This document shows, one piece after another, positions 12,894 through 14,222 of a stretch of 14,222 nucleotides of DNA. The translations under genes and the position numbers were made by a program. Source of the DNA: CBCXVS01 sp965178525 (GTDB lineage Bacteria > Tectomicrobia > Entotheonellia > Entotheonellales > Entotheonellaceae); contig CBCXVS010000209.1 of NCBI GenBank assembly GCA_965178525.1, positions 1 through 14,222 on the forward strand. Direction: 5' to 3'. The notes under the pieces are model-generated. The model was not told the DNA's origin, ran no database searches, and saw only the letters and a list, made by a program, of their open reading frames with translations. Every line of letters begins with the position of its first letter. Positions within the stretch are counted from its first letter, which is position 1.

Positions 12894-14203
12894 TTGAAGG
12901 CCGTGTTGAGCCGGGCTTCGAGCCGCTGCAGACGCTCGCTGAGGGCTTGGATTTGCTTTTGCTGGGCCGCTATGACGGCTTCCTGTTCTCGCGCCATCCG
13001 GTAGATACCTTGGACCGAGGCGAGACAAACGCCGTCAGCATCTATCGCACTGATGAGCCGTTTGCTGTCACCTAGGCCAAAGGCAGCGTGGAAGTCCTGT
13101 GCCGTTGGACCCATGTGCCGAATGTCCGGGTCTTGGCTCTTATAATTCCAGGTCGACACGGGAAGCGCGGCCAGCCGCTCCAGCACATCGTGGCCATCCA
13201 CGGCTTTAAAGTTCTCCTTGCTGTTGCGATCGCTCAGCGACGACCAGGAATCCGATCCGGAGGTGAGCTGCGCACCCAGGGTGGCGCCGCTGTTGGTGTA
13301 GAAGATAAAACCACCCGAGGCCCGCGCGATGAACTGATTGTTGGCGGTCGATTCAACGTTGCCGCCATTGCTGTCGCCCCAGACAAATGCCCCTTTGTTC
13401 AGGGCCTTGGCATTGCGTCCGGCGGCAAAGGCATGGTCCGCGCCCGTTTCATTGTTCTGGCCGCCGGGGATGGTCGCATGGATGCCAGCAGCATAGTTGT
13501 CGGCGCCGCCGCCAACCACACTTTCACGGCCCACGACATAGTTCTCTTTGCCGCCGCCGATGACGGTCTGGAATGCATCAGCGACGTTGGCCAGTCCACC
13601 CCCAATGACCGAACGACTGGCGAAGTTGCCAATCGTATTGAGAAAGCCACCGCCGATGACGTTGGAATCGGAGCTGGAGGCGATGTAGTTCTCACCGCCA
13701 CCGCTAATTGTGCTTAAGATAGAGGAGTCGTTGATATGGTTGCTCCGTCCACCGCCAATGGTCGAAGAGCTGCTTCCCGTTGACTTGCTGTAACACAAGG
13801 TACTATCGGTGACGCAACTTCGGGGCAGGTCGTAATCGATGGCGCCGTCGAAGTACGTGTCCCCGGCAGCCAAACAGCCGACGTTGACGGGCTGGTCGTG
13901 GGTCGCGTCGCACGCGACTTCCGCAGCGATGCGATTGCGGTCGCCGCCGGCAACGACCGTATTCGAGCCGCTTGAATAGTTGCTATTGCCACCGCCGATA
14001 AAAGATTGCGCCCCGCTGGCAATATGATTCTGGCCGCCAAGAATGGCGGAGCGGTTTCCCAGCGCCTCGTTGTTGGCGCCGCCTAGGGCGATGGCGTCGG
14101 CGCCAGTAGCAGTATTATTCCGAAGTTCCCCTGGCAGAATAGGCAGAGGGTTAAGTAGATCAACAGGTTGGCCCAATTCAAAAGTCCATTTACATAGGAA
14201 CAA
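12890..14203 (-). CDS. Surface/fibre protein: YadA-head-like beta-roll repeats with C-terminal S74 chaperone domain
   Basis: Predicted trimeric surface or fibre protein. Residues about 30-275 are short degenerate repeats of the type S-x-I-G-G-G-x-x-N-x-A-x-G (for example SVIGGGLANVADAFQTVIGG), a left-handed beta-roll like YadA heads. A block at about 93-146 interrupts them with four cysteines (98, 110, 130, 137). The C terminus has a peptidase_S74 intramolecular chaperone domain (about 324-403: SDRNSKENFKAVDGHDVLER, HMGPTAQDFHAAFGLG), with S324/K329 as the candidate Ser-Lys pair, then a coiled coil (about 404-434). The start used is TTG 14203, 5 nt after AGGAGG, but no signal peptide is visible and the frame stays open to the window edge, so the gene may be 5' partial. 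Its TAA lies in repeat copy B. Confidence 0.8.
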   Translation of the reverse strand: MFLCKWTFELGQPVDLLNPLPILPGELRNNTATGADAIALGGANNEALGNRSAILGGQNHIASGAQSFIGGGNSNYSSGSNTVVAGGDRNRIAAEVACDATHDQPVNVGCLAAGDTYFDGAIDYDLPRSCVTDSTLCYSKSTGSSSSTIGGGRSNHINDSSILSTISGGGENYIASSSDSNVIGGGFLNTIGNFASRSVIGGGLANVADAFQTVIGGGKENYVVGRESVVGGGADNYAAGIHATIPGGQNNETGADHAFAAGRNAKALNKGAFVWGDSNGGNVESTANNQFIARASGGFIFYTNSGATLGAQLTSGSDSWSSLSDRNSKENFKAVDGHDVLERLAALPVSTWNYKSQDPDIRHMGPTAQDFHAAFGLGDSKRLISAIDADGVCLASVQGIYRMAREQEAVIAAQQKQIQALSERLQRLEARLNTAFK

Positions 14204-14222
14204 TCCAACCTCCTGAAACGAC

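Noticed and set aside
13088..13717. 209-aa plus-strand frame opposite the S74 gene
   Set aside because: Its periodic Gly/Ala/Asp sequence is the mirror of the beta-roll repeats on the other strand.
1..14222. A CRISPR array, tRNA or rRNA gene
   Set aside because: I see no regularly spaced short repeats and no tRNA-like cloverleaf or rRNA segments; the only multi-copy sequences are the two-copy repeat and the RAYT pieces.

Overview
The window is a GC-rich bacterial chromosome segment with short intergenic gaps, strong Shine-Dalgarno sites and no tRNA, rRNA or CRISPR that I can see. The host cannot be named from this alone. A group-2-like sigma-70 factor, ClpB, an MbfA-type iron transporter, DUF29, a RAYT-type transposase relic, a Flp pilin relic and an S74/YadA-head protein would fit a free-living, environmental Gram-negative bacterium (for example Pseudomonadota or Nitrospirota).

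Positions 1-6414 are a conserved-looking stress block. A DUF899 thioredoxin-like gene, open at the window edge and frameshifted near its end, runs tail-to-tail into a sigma-70 family gene. That sigma gene is divergent from clpB across a 372-nt intergenic region, which holds a leader hairpin on the sigma side and, on the clpB side, a sigma-70-like promoter followed by a close match to the sigma-54 -24/-12 consensus. An iron/oxidative-stress transporter with an N-terminal ferritin-like domain follows clpB and ends in a nested stem-loop.

Positions 6445-8661 hold a probable two-gene minus-strand operon: an amidohydrolase_2 family enzyme followed by an EHN-type epoxide hydrolase. Both look intact and suggest catabolism or detoxification of a small cyclic compound.

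Positions 8785-12893 look like an accessory island of about 4.1 kb bracketed by two direct copies of a ~100-bp repeat with a perfectly conserved 51-bp core. Most of what lies inside is small, broken or foreign-looking: a truncated TPR-like tail, a complete DUF29 gene, a small ORF, an AT-rich single-span membrane protein gene, a Flp-type pilin gene with an ATA start and an 8-bp duplication frameshift, a RAYT element with inverted termini that has lost its catalytic core, a second RAYT 5' fragment, and a two-gene set of small unknown proteins caught between the two RAYT relics.

Positions 12890-14203 are a minus-strand gene for a surface or fibre protein: YadA-head-like beta-roll repeats, a cysteine-containing insert, a C-terminal S74 intramolecular chaperone domain and a short coiled coil. 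Its stop codon lies inside the right-hand copy of the repeat, and its 5' end may continue past the window.
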